A program made the translations under genes and the position numbers. Source: Porticoccaceae bacterium (GTDB lineage: Bacteria > Pseudomonadota > Gammaproteobacteria > Pseudomonadales > Porticoccaceae). Taken from it: 64,000 bases of DNA. The stretch is taken from positions 1 through 64,000 of the forward strand of contig JAJFKC010000010.1 in assembly GCA_021773435.1 (NCBI GenBank), read 5' to 3'. The stretch's first letter is position 1. Every line of letters starts with the position of its first letter. Below the pieces are notes generated by a model that saw only the letters and a list, made by a program, of their open reading frames with translations, was not told the origin of the DNA and did no database searches. Of the stretch, positions 19,966 to 29,230 are shown in pieces.

Positions 19966-21795
19966 GTGACTCGTAAAAATGAGACGCGTACAAAACCGTT
20001 TTCGACTGACCCAGCTGAACTGGGTTTTGATCCAGTCGCCCTGCGTGATAAATACAATATGGAGCGCGATAAACGCATCCGTAAAGACGGATACGGGCAA
20101 TATATAGATGCAGCGGGCAAACTCTCTGATTATATGCATGATTTCTATGCAGAGCCTTTCACGAGAGAACCACTGACCGACGAAGTTGAAGTCGCCATTA
20201 TTGGTGGCGGTTTTAGTGGATTGATGGTCGGTGCCGCGTTGCGTGACGCGGGGGTTAAAGATATTCGCGTTATCGACAAAGCCGGTGATTTTGGCGGCAC
20301 CTGGTACTGGAACCGTTATCCGGGCGCGCAATGCGATATTGAAGCCTATGTCTATATGCCGCTGCTCGAAGAGCTCGATTATGTGCCCACAGAGCGCTAT
20401 GCCCACGCGCCGGAATTACTGCAACACAGTATCAATATCGCGAAAAAATACGACCTCTATAAAGACACCTGTTTTCAGACCGAGATTACCGAACTTCGCT
20501 GGGACGAAAGCATCTCTCGATGGATTATTCATACCGACCGTGGCGATGCCATGAAAGCCCGTTATGTGGCCCTGGCCAACGGCCTGTTGACTCGGCCCAA
20601 GTTGCCCGGCATCCCCGGTATCGAAACCTTCAAGGGCCACACTTTTCATACCGGTCGTTGGGATTATGACTATACCGGCGGCAGTAGCGCGGGCGACCTG
20701 AGTAAACTGGGCGATAAACGTGTTGGCATTATAGGTACTGGGCCGACCTCGATTCAGTGTATCCCCCATCTTGGCGAAGCATCAAAAGCACTCTATGTAT
20801 TCCAACGCACGCCATCGTCCGTTGATGCCAGATATAACGCGCCCACTGACCCGGTGTGGAAAGCGAAACTAAAACCCGGGTGGCATAAAGCACGGGTCGA
20901 GAATTTTAGCATTGCCCTTGGTGGTGGTTATGCCGATGAAGATATGGTGGGCGATGGCTGGACCGATATTTTTCGAAATATTGGTGGCATCGTCACCGGT
21001 GACATTGATGAATTGTCTGACGAGGAACAGGAACAAGTCTTTGAGCTGGCAGATTTTCAAAAGATGGAGGAAATACGAAATCGCGCAGCAAGCATTGTTG
21101 AAGATCAGGCAACGGCGGAGGCACTAAAAGCCTATTATCGCCAATATTGTAAACGACCCTGTTTCCATGATGATTATTTGCAAACCTATAATCGCCCGAG
21201 TGTGACTTTGGTCGACACCAATGGCCAGGGTCCCGAGCGAATCACCGAAACCGGTGTTGTCGTCGATGGCAAAGAGTACGAAATTGACTGCCTGATTATT
21301 TCTACCGGCTTTGAGGTGGGTTCAAACTACACCAGTCAGTCTGGTTATGACGTTATTGGCCGCAATGGCACTGCGCTGAGCAAGAAGTGGGCTGATGGAT
21401 TTTCCACACTCCATGGCCTACAAACCCATGACTTCCCCAATTGTTTCTTCCTGGGTTTTACCCAAACCGGTGTTACTGCCAATGCTACCCATACCCTGGG
21501 TGAGCAGGCCCAGCATTTGGCCTATATCGTGGCGCAAGCAATGGCGAGAAAAGCTGAAACAGTCGAGGCTACCCAGGCAGCGGAAGACGAATGGTGTGCC
21601 GTTTGCGACAGCTATGGTGACAAAACCGAAAGGCTACTTGAAGAATGCACGCCTGGTTATTACAACAACGAAGGCTCGGGCGCTAGCAAAAAAGGCATTT
21701 TTTCTGGCCAATACGGTGGCGGTGCTGCGCAGTTTTTCGACATTATTAAAAAGTGGCGCGATGAGGGTAATTTACGGGGTGTGGAGATTAAATAA
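19966..21795 (+). CDS. Flavin-containing Baeyer-Villiger monooxygenase (BVMO-2)
   Basis: Starts with GTG upstream/ATG here; [42 protein letters not shown]. Confidence 0.93.
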   Translation: MTRKNETRTKPFSTDPAELGFDPVALRDKYNMERDKRIRKDGYGQYIDAAGKLSDYMHDFYAEPFTREPLTDEVEVAIIGGGFSGLMVGAALRDAGVKDIRVIDKAGDFGGTWYWNRYPGAQCDIEAYVYMPLLEELDYVPTERYAHAPELLQHSINIAKKYDLYKDTCFQTEITELRWDESISRWIIHTDRGDAMKARYVALANGLLTRPKLPGIPGIETFKGHTFHTGRWDYDYTGGSSAGDLSKLGDKRVGIIGTGPTSIQCIPHLGEASKALYVFQRTPSSVDARYNAPTDPVWKAKLKPGWHKARVENFSIALGGGYADEDMVGDGWTDIFRNIGGIVTGDIDELSDEEQEQVFELADFQKMEEIRNRAASIVEDQATAEALKAYYRQYCKRPCFHDDYLQTYNRPSVTLVDTNGQGPERITETGVVVDGKEYEIDCLIISTGFEVGSNYTSQSGYDVIGRNGTALSKKWADGFSTLHGLQTHDFPNCFFLGFTQTGVTANATHTLGEQAQHLAYIVAQAMARKAETVEATQAAEDEWCAVCDSYGDKTERLLEECTPGYYNNEGSGASKKGIFSGQYGGGAAQFFDIIKKWRDEGNLRGVEIK

Positions 21796-21831
21796 AAGTT
21801 GGTTAATTGATCAGGTCTGGGTTTTGATCGC

Positions 21832-22497
21832 TTATCCGCCTTTCATCGCTGCCAGCATTTGTTTTTCTTCTTCAATAATAGGCGAAAATAACTCACTGCT
21901 TAACAGTTTGTCGACGTAGGCAGAGAGAGCAGGCCAACGTTTTTTATCACATTGGTGGTCACAGTGAAGCAGAGTCACGAACATGCTGCCGACTGCCAGA
22001 TCAGCCAGGGTCAGTTCGGAGCCAAGTAGATAATTGGTTTTCAGTTCGCCTTCGAGATAATCAAAAATCGGGGGTAGCTCGGTGTTAATCGCAGTATCGA
22101 CTTCGTCCTGATTGGTTTCACGTTTAAAAATCAGTGGTGCCAGCACGATTTCGGCAAACATATGGGGGCCGACAACACCACTCATATGGCCGTCCGCATA
22201 TTCCTCATACCACAGGGTGCGTGCTGCTGCGACTGGATCGGCAGGCACCAGCGGTTGCTCTGGGTGGGCTCGCTCCAGCCAGGCACAGATAATCGATGAG
22301 TCTGGCAACCAGGCATCACCGACCTGCAAGAGAGGAATTTTGCCCAACGGGCTATTGGTCTTGAATGCTGCTGGTTGATCGTCGCCCACTGGAATGACCG
22401 GAACCAGCTCATAGCTTACGTTTTTGTGTTTTAGCGCAAGACGCGCTTTGCGCACAAAGGGAGAGATCGGTGCGCCGTACAGCGTGAGTGAAGTCAT
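21832..22497 (-). CDS. Glutathione S-transferase family protein
   Basis: MTSLTLYGAPISPFVRKARLALKHK ... NSPLGKIPLLQVGDAWLPDSSIICAWLE; LTLADLAVGSMF. Confidence 0.9.
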   Translation of the reverse strand: MTSLTLYGAPISPFVRKARLALKHKNVSYELVPVIPVGDDQPAAFKTNSPLGKIPLLQVGDAWLPDSSIICAWLERAHPEQPLVPADPVAAARTLWYEEYADGHMSGVVGPHMFAEIVLAPLIFKRETNQDEVDTAINTELPPIFDYLEGELKTNYLLGSELTLADLAVGSMFVTLLHCDHQCDKKRWPALSAYVDKLLSSELFSPIIEEEKQMLAAMKGG

Positions 22498-22646
22498 GGT
22501 GCGTTACCTGTGCTGGTAAAGTGTGATTGTATTTCCGGAGGCTAAATTTAATTTTTCAGGACTATATTGCTCAGGGCTATATTGCCTTGCAAAGTACTGC
22601 TTAAGCCTTGCTGCCCTATTATAAGGAAGCCCTACTTAAGGTAGTC

Positions 22647-23516
22647 CTACTCCAGCAGAAAGTCCAGATGGGCTTTATTGAAGGGTTCAGGTTCTTCCCA
22701 CTGAGGCCAGTGGGCGCTGTTTTCGAGTACCACCATGCGCGCATTAGGTATCATTTTCATGGCTTCCTCGGCTAATTCCACGGGTTGTCCAGGATTGTGT
22801 CGAGTCCACAAAACCAGGGTAGGACACTGAATATCTCGCATCAGTTCTGGATTGATCCAGCGTTGACACCACTCGTCGTTAAGCACGCCACCCAGCACAT
22901 TGCCCGCTATTTTACCCATCACGGGTAGCATGCCAGGTCGGTCATATATTTGATAGCGAACATCGACTAGCTCGTCGGTGACGGAGACATCCGGCTCCGC
23001 CATCAACCACCCCAGGCGGTCGCGCACCGTGTCTTTGGTGAGCTGACCGGAAGCTTTTTTAGAACGTTCTAGCACGTCGGCCAATTCGGCCTTACCCTTG
23101 GCATTCGGTGGCATCAGAATGCCAGTATTCTGCACCAATTTAGTGACCCGGTCAGGGTGCTTAATCGCGGTCCATGAAGCAACCATCGCGCCCAGGGATT
23201 CGCCTGACAGGTAAGCTTTCTCGGCACCGATGGCATCGAGGAAATTAACCAGATGCGCAACAAAATCATGCAAGGTGTAGTCACAGTCGGCGGGGTCGGT
23301 ATAACCGTGACCAAGCATATCAATGCAGTAAACATGGAAATGCTTGGCATGGGCCGCAATATTGCGAACATAGGCCTCGGCATGGCCGCCAGTACCATGG
23401 AGAAAGACTAGCGGTGGCCCGTCACCGGCTTCAATCACGCGGGTTCGGACGCCAGCGGCATCATAGTATGTCTGGCGATATTCTACGCCCATCAAGTCGA
23501 CCCAAATTGAACTCAT
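22647..23516 (-). CDS. Alpha/beta hydrolase (meta-cleavage hydrolase-like)
   Basis: FLHGTGGHAEAYVRNI, LSGESLGAMVAS nucleophile elbow, NSAHWPQWEEPEPFN. Confidence 0.9.
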   Translation of the reverse strand: MSSIWVDLMGVEYRQTYYDAAGVRTRVIEAGDGPPLVFLHGTGGHAEAYVRNIAAHAKHFHVYCIDMLGHGYTDPADCDYTLHDFVAHLVNFLDAIGAEKAYLSGESLGAMVASWTAIKHPDRVTKLVQNTGILMPPNAKGKAELADVLERSKKASGQLTKDTVRDRLGWLMAEPDVSVTDELVDVRYQIYDRPGMLPVMGKIAGNVLGGVLNDEWCQRWINPELMRDIQCPTLVLWTRHNPGQPVELAEEAMKMIPNARMVVLENSAHWPQWEEPEPFNKAHLDFLLE

Positions 23517-23796
23517 GTTTGTTCCTTTTATGGTTAATTTATAAGCTTGCTACATGGTTAAGCATAGCCCGGGATCGACCTGGTTCACCAGCATTTTGTG
23601 TTTGTGTTAGAGATATCCACTTTGGCAGGAGTATTAATATCGTTAGGGATGCTCAGGGTTATTATAAAAATAGGGCTCATGAATTAAAGGCTGTGAATTA
23701 ACGGCCATGAGCTTTTGGTCGTGCGATGCCTGGTGCTTTGTTTGGCGTAAACATGATAAATTCCAAACGTTCCCGTATCGAGAGAATTAGCGAGCC

Positions 23797-24282
23797 ATGA
23801 CTACCATGACAACGACTAGCAAACACACTCTACACCCACTGTCCAATTTTGATACCAGTACCATTGAGTGGATGGACTTTGGGGAGGACCCAAATTTCGA
23901 CTACCCGATAAATTACTCTATCGGTATTCTTGGTGCTTCACCTGAAACGGGGACTGTAGATTTCCTTGGCCGATGGGCACCCAATGCCTATTGTCATTTT
24001 CATCGACATCTGGGCGATACCACCTCGCTAATTCTGCAAGGTGAGCATCACACTGTTGAAACAGTTGATGGCGAGTCCATTCATAAAGTCAGGAAGGCTG
24101 GTGATTACTCACAAAAGGCAGGCGGTGAAGTACATATGGAATACGCAGGTGCCGAGGGGTCGCTGGTGTTTTTTAGCATGAAGGCCATGGATGGTAAGGT
24201 CTTTGAAGTTCTGGCTAATGATGAGACCGTGCTCAATGCCACCCGTTATGAAGATTTTATAGTGGGCAAGCTACCCCGCTAA
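23797..24282 (+). CDS. Cupin-domain protein
   Basis: 161 aa; HFHRHLGDTTSLILQGEHHTV cupin motif 1-like; AGGEVHMEYA. Confidence 0.7.
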   Translation: MTTMTTTSKHTLHPLSNFDTSTIEWMDFGEDPNFDYPINYSIGILGASPETGTVDFLGRWAPNAYCHFHRHLGDTTSLILQGEHHTVETVDGESIHKVRKAGDYSQKAGGEVHMEYAGAEGSLVFFSMKAMDGKVFEVLANDETVLNATRYEDFIVGKLPR

Positions 24283-24328
24283 CTAGATTTGTAGATGTAC
24301 TACCTGGATGTACCTGTATCAGCCGGTA

Positions 24329-25642
24329 TTAGTTGGAGACAGGCAAAAGTGCCGTCACCATTGCTGTCATAGCTTTGATACCAGTAGTAATACTTGCCTT
24401 TGGCTCCGGTGCAAAAAAAGGTGAGTGCAAAGAGGGCAGGTTTGAGTTATTTGCTCTTGTCCGTTCCAGAACATCCGGCGCAACACTACCCAGTTTAAAC
24501 ATGTGGCTGGGAATAAGTGGTTCCTGGCGTCCGTAGCGAGCGAAATCCTCACCGCCCATAACGGGCGGTACTTCAAGCACGGCCTTTTCCCCTAGCGCTT
24601 TGCGCAATACCGGTAACATCTGCTCGGTTAATTCGGGGGTGTTGTACATGGCTGGGGTGTAATAGTCTCCGTTGGTAATAACGGGTAATAGACTGTCGGG
24701 TAAGCCATAGCTACGCGCTTCGGCCTGGGCGATACGGGCGATGCCATCGAGCAATTGCTTCCGCACTTCGTCGCTGTAGGAGCGCACGGTGAGTTCAAGC
24801 TTGACCCAGCTGGAAATCACATTGCGTTTGGTGCCACCATGAATTGAGCCAACGGTAATAACACCCGGGTCCAGGGGAGACAATTCGCGGGATACCAGAG
24901 TTTGTAGATCACTGATAATGCGTGCAGCCAACACCACGGGATCCTTGGTTAAATGGGGGTATGCACCATGCCCACCAATGCCTTTGACCAGAATATCCAC
25001 TGAGTCGACATTAGCCATGGCATAGCCTCTGGTATAAGCGATAACACCTGCTGGCAAGTCAGCTGATACATGTAGCGCCAGATTGTAGTCCGGTCGCGGA
25101 AACCGTGTGAACAGACCATCCGCCAGCATCGCTCTTGAACCTGCGCCACGCTCCTCGGCAGGCTGAGCTATGATAACTACGGTGCCCTGCCATTGGTCAC
25201 GATGAGTGGATAACCACCGAGCCGAGCCAACAGCCGTGGTCATATGAATATCGTGGCCACAGGCATGCATGACTGAAACAATATTGCCGCCTTCATCGAC
25301 GGTTGTAGCAGTACTCGCGTAGGGCTTGCCAGTTTGCTCCTTGACCGGCAGGGCATCCATATCGGTACGCAGCATCACTGTGGGGCCCTCGCCATTTTTT
25401 AGGAAGGCTACAACACCGTGACCGCCAACATTATTGGTGACGTCAAAGGCAGCATCGGTGAATTCGCTTGCAAGCCGCTGCGCGGTTTTTTCTTCCTGGA
25501 ACGAAATTTCAGGGTTGCGGTGTAAGTCTTTGTATAGACTTAAGAGGTCGGTTATCTCTGCATTTTCCGCAGCCTTCACAGTCGCCTGGCTGAGGGATAG
25601 AGCGAGCCCTAGCGACACAATTAATACTGTTGAATATCTCAT
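24329..25642 (-). CDS. M20 family amidohydrolase with signal peptide (hippurate hydrolase-like)
   Basis: DLHRNPEISFQE, LRTDMDALPVKEQT, MHACGHDIHMTTAVG, AQPAEERGAGSRAML, GGEDFARYG; N-terminal signal sequence. Confidence 0.92.
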   Translation of the reverse strand: MRYSTVLIVSLGLALSLSQATVKAAENAEITDLLSLYKDLHRNPEISFQEEKTAQRLASEFTDAAFDVTNNVGGHGVVAFLKNGEGPTVMLRTDMDALPVKEQTGKPYASTATTVDEGGNIVSVMHACGHDIHMTTAVGSARWLSTHRDQWQGTVVIIAQPAEERGAGSRAMLADGLFTRFPRPDYNLALHVSADLPAGVIAYTRGYAMANVDSVDILVKGIGGHGAYPHLTKDPVVLAARIISDLQTLVSRELSPLDPGVITVGSIHGGTKRNVISSWVKLELTVRSYSDEVRKQLLDGIARIAQAEARSYGLPDSLLPVITNGDYYTPAMYNTPELTEQMLPVLRKALGEKAVLEVPPVMGGEDFARYGRQEPLIPSHMFKLGSVAPDVLERTRANNSNLPSLHSPFFAPEPKASITTGIKAMTAMVTALLPVSN

Positions 25643-25837
25643 TTAGTTATCCCTAAAAAGACGCGAACAATAGCAGACTCAGCTTTGAACAGGGCTTTGC
25701 TCTCAACCCTATGAAAACGCACCACATGGTTTCGTTTCCACCCCTGTGTTTCCCAGGTGGTCTGGATAGGTTCACCTCTGGGAGGGCGTCAAACCATGAT
25801 ATAGTCCATCGCTGCCCAGCTTTTCTTCGATTCAATT

Positions 25838-25891
25838 CTGATTATTAGTAAACACTCTAAAGATCTGATTATTAACAAACACTCTGAAGGC
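25838..25891. repeat. 27-bp imperfect tandem duplication upstream of BVMO-3
   Basis: ctgattattagtaaacactctaaagat / ctgattattaacaaacactctgaaggc. Confidence 0.9.
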
Positions 25892-25905
25892 CATGGAGAT
25901 CATCA

Positions 25906-27729
25906 ATGACGAGCGCCATAAAATTCACCACCGATCCATCGGAACTGGATTTCGATCCAGAAGCACTACGAGAAAAATATCGCCACGAGCGTGACAAGCG
26001 CATTCGCAAAGATGGTATGCGTCAGTTTCAGGAACCTGAGGGCGACTTCTCCAAATACATTGATGACCCCTACGTTGAACCTGGGTTTACCCGTGCACCG
26101 CTGGCCGACGAAGTTGAAGTGGTGGTTATTGGCGGTGGTTTTGGCGGCCTATTGGCTGGCGCTCGCTTGCGTCAGGCCGGGGTCAAAGATATTCGCATAA
26201 TCGAGCGCGCCGGTGATTTTGGCGGTACCTGGTACTGGAATCGCTACCCCGGTGCGCAATGTGATGTTGAATCTTATGTGTATCTGCCCTTACTGGAGGA
26301 GCTGGGTTACATCCCTAAAGAAAAATACTCCCACGCCCCGGAAATTTTTGAACACAGTAAGGCCATAGCCCGGCATTTTAATCTCTACGACAACGCTTGC
26401 CTGCAAACCCAGGTCACCGAGATGCGATGGGATGAAGACAGCGCTCGCTGGATCATTGAGACTGACCGGGGCGATAGTATGAAAGCCCGTTTTGTCGCGA
26501 TGTCCAATGGCCCGTTAAGCCGACCCAAGTTGCCGGGTATTCCTGGCATCTCCACATTTAAAGGCCATACCTTTCACACCAGCCGCTGGGATTATGACTA
26601 CACCGGCGGTGATGCTACTGGTGATCTCAGCAACCTTAAGGATAAACGCGTTGGTATTATTGGCACTGGTGCGACGGCTGTGCAGTGCATACCTCACCTG
26701 GGTGCCGCTGCCAAAGAATTGTATGTTTTTCAACGCACACCTTCGTCTATCGATGTCCGCAACAATCGCCCTACTGATCCCGAATGGTCAAAGACTCTAA
26801 AACCGGGTTGGCATCAGGCGCGCATGGATAACTTTAATACCCTTACTGCGGGTGGCCAAACCGAAGAGGATTTGGTTAGCGATGGCTGGACCGATATCTT
26901 CCGTAATCTGACCGGTGTAAATGCCCGGGAGCAATTGCCGGATATGCGCTCTTCTGAAATTGCGCTGGTCAACGAGCACGCGGATATGCAGAAAATGAAT
27001 CAGATTCGAGCGCGGGTCGATACTATTGTTGAAGATTCAAAAACGGCAGACGCGCTTAAACCCTGGTACAGACAGTTTTGCAAGCGCCCTGGTTTTCACG
27101 ATCAATATTTACAGACCTATAACCGGCCCGGCGTGACCTTGGTTGATACCAGAGGTCAGGGCGTAGAGCGTGTCACCGAGACCGGTGTGGGGGTCGAGGG
27201 GAAAGAATATGAATTAGATTGCCTGATCTTCGCCACGGGCTTTGAGGTTGGCACCAATTATACCAAGCAATCTGGCTACGATCTTATTGGCCGAAACAAT
27301 GTCCGCCTCAGCGAAAAATGGGCTGATGGATTGTCGACCTTCCACGGGTTGCATAGCCATAATTTTCCCAACTGCTTTTTTATGGGCTTTACCCAAAGTG
27401 GCTTTACCACGAGTGTGCCGCACACCCTCAATGAACAGGCCAAGCACCTCAGTTATATCCTGAAACACGTACTCGACAATGATATAAAGACTTTCGAGAC
27501 TAGTCAGGAGGCGGAAGATGAATGGGTTGAAATCATAAGAAGCAAGGCTCACCTAGGTGAACGCTTTTACGCGGAATGTACGCCTGGTTATTACAACAAC
27601 GAAGGCAAGGGTGGGGGTAGTACTGGCTTTTTAAGTGGGCAATATGGTGATGGCCCGGTGGCATTTTTTAACGTGCTGGATAAGTGGCGCGAGGAAGGCA
27701 GCCTTGCCGGCCTAGATATCACCAGTTAG
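25906..27729 (+). CDS. Flavin-containing Baeyer-Villiger monooxygenase (BVMO-3)
   Basis: [42 protein letters not shown]. Confidence 0.93.
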   Translation: MTSAIKFTTDPSELDFDPEALREKYRHERDKRIRKDGMRQFQEPEGDFSKYIDDPYVEPGFTRAPLADEVEVVVIGGGFGGLLAGARLRQAGVKDIRIIERAGDFGGTWYWNRYPGAQCDVESYVYLPLLEELGYIPKEKYSHAPEIFEHSKAIARHFNLYDNACLQTQVTEMRWDEDSARWIIETDRGDSMKARFVAMSNGPLSRPKLPGIPGISTFKGHTFHTSRWDYDYTGGDATGDLSNLKDKRVGIIGTGATAVQCIPHLGAAAKELYVFQRTPSSIDVRNNRPTDPEWSKTLKPGWHQARMDNFNTLTAGGQTEEDLVSDGWTDIFRNLTGVNAREQLPDMRSSEIALVNEHADMQKMNQIRARVDTIVEDSKTADALKPWYRQFCKRPGFHDQYLQTYNRPGVTLVDTRGQGVERVTETGVGVEGKEYELDCLIFATGFEVGTNYTKQSGYDLIGRNNVRLSEKWADGLSTFHGLHSHNFPNCFFMGFTQSGFTTSVPHTLNEQAKHLSYILKHVLDNDIKTFETSQEAEDEWVEIIRSKAHLGERFYAECTPGYYNNEGKGGGSTGFLSGQYGDGPVAFFNVLDKWREEGSLAGLDITS

Positions 27730-27830
27730 CGAACTAAAATAGAAACCTGTTCTGAGAATAAAGTATCCAAAGTAAATAAGGACCGCCCAGGTTTGGGTGG
27801 TGATAACTTGTCGCAAACGCAACGCACTTA

Positions 27831-27945
27831 GGAAACGCTCCGGCCGAGCCGGATTTTGACCCGGAAGCCCTGCGTGCAAAATACTGCGAAGAGCGGGACA
27901 AGCGTATCCGCAAAGATGGAGACCCAATATCAGGAGGTGAAGAAC
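27831..27945 (+). pseudogene. N-terminal remnant of a fourth BVMO paralog
   Basis: Translates to [30 protein letters not shown], matching BVMO-3 [29 protein letters not shown]; after a frameshift TQYQEVKN resembles the next BVMO residues; rest of gene absent. Confidence 0.85.
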
Positions 27946-27950
27946 ATCCT

Positions 27951-28586
27951 TTAACAGGAGCGGCGCTTAACAGGACGCGCAGGCGTTCCTATCACAGTTA
28001 TATTTGCTGAAATATCGGTCGTTACGACAGCTCCGGCCCCAACTGTGGTCCAGGCCCCAACATTTACGCCCGGCAGTACCGTGCTATGTAGACCAAGAAA
28101 CCCGCCTTCCTCGAGGCTTGCACCACCAGCTAGGTGGGCGACAGCGATATGTGAAAAATCGCCAACGTATGCGTGATGATCTACACTTGCTTTAGTATTG
28201 ATTATTACGTGGGAGCCAATGGTCGCGCTCGCCTGGACAATAGAGCCAGCGCAAACTATGGTCCCCCGTCCTAATTTTGCGCTTGGATCCACGTACGAGA
28301 ATGGATGAACAACGGTTATCCAATTGAGTGAGAGTTCGTTGGCAAGTCTTTTTCGAGTTTCGTTCGCACCAATGCCCAGGATCGCCCCTGCACAATTGTC
28401 TCGGCTTAATGTATTGATAGGGCCTTTGACAGGTATTCCGAGTATTTTTATGCCCCTTGCTGTTGGATTGTCATCATAAAACCCATCGACGTCATGTCCG
28501 GCCGCGAGAAGCGTGCTGGCAACAATTGTGGCATGTCCTCCTGCGCCGATGATTGCTATTGGCCCTTTTTCGATGTCTTTGTTCAT
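27951..28586 (-). CDS. NeuD/PglD-like sugar O-acyltransferase (left-handed beta-helix)
   Basis: IAIIGAGGHATIVASTLLAAGHDVDGFYDD; hexapeptide repeats; VGAGAVVTTDISANITVIGTPARPVK. Confidence 0.88.
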   Translation of the reverse strand: MNKDIEKGPIAIIGAGGHATIVASTLLAAGHDVDGFYDDNPTARGIKILGIPVKGPINTLSRDNCAGAILGIGANETRKRLANELSLNWITVVHPFSYVDPSAKLGRGTIVCAGSIVQASATIGSHVIINTKASVDHHAYVGDFSHIAVAHLAGGASLEEGGFLGLHSTVLPGVNVGAWTTVGAGAVVTTDISANITVIGTPARPVKRRSC

Positions 28587-28789
28587 AGGTGATAGGTACT
28601 TACAGTTATTTGAGTTTGTATAAGGAAGTGAAAAACAGCTTCAGTGGTACATCGTTTGGGCATATCAATATATCCAAACACACGTCGTTGTGGCCGCGAT
28701 CTGTGCCGCTGGTCGTGGTGATCACCAACTCAGTATCGAGCATTTCTTAGAAAGTGTCAGCACCAATCTTTTTTTGGAATCGTGCCTAT

Positions 28790-28837
28790 AAGTTTTATAG
28801 AGTTTTATATGTGAAGTTTTATAGAGTTTTATATGTG
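28790..28837. repeat. Perfect 24-bp tandem duplication
   Basis: AAGTTTTATAGAGTTTTATATGTG repeated twice head to tail. Confidence 0.95.
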
Positions 28838-29230
28838 TGGTTATGTGGATGCGCCTTAGTGGTGACGCATCGCCTGGCAGTACAGTGTCGCCTAATAAAA
28901 GTATCGGTTAAACTATAAAACCATAGTGGGTCCGGACAGGCCCACTGCTATCGGGCAGGGTTGCACACTTGACTTTCTTTTTCTCTATTCTCCATATAAC
29001 GGCTGGCTGATTACTATGCAGATATTCGTCTGCGCCAGATGGGATTATAGTTCATTTTGATCTGCCGATGTGATGTGATGAGAATTATAAATGCTACGCC
29101 AGTGTCGATGTCTGATATTGGTAAGATCGGTATAGATTTAATGGGTGTATAGCTAAAATAATCTTACACTTTTCAATTTTAAAAATGCCCTTAGTAAATA
29201 ATATATTAATTAATAAATGGAATATTTTCA

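Noticed and set aside
27782-27801. ACCGCCCA-GGTT-TGGGTGGT hairpin after BVMO-3
   Set aside because: Possible terminator stem but not followed by a T-run; left uncalled.
27712-27927. 71-aa minus-strand ORF
   Set aside because: Lies antisense over the BVMO remnant; the plus-strand reading explains the sequence better.
28925-28946. AGTGGGTC-CGGACA-GGCCCACT hairpin
   Set aside because: Short stem with a wobble and no U-tract; function not supportable.
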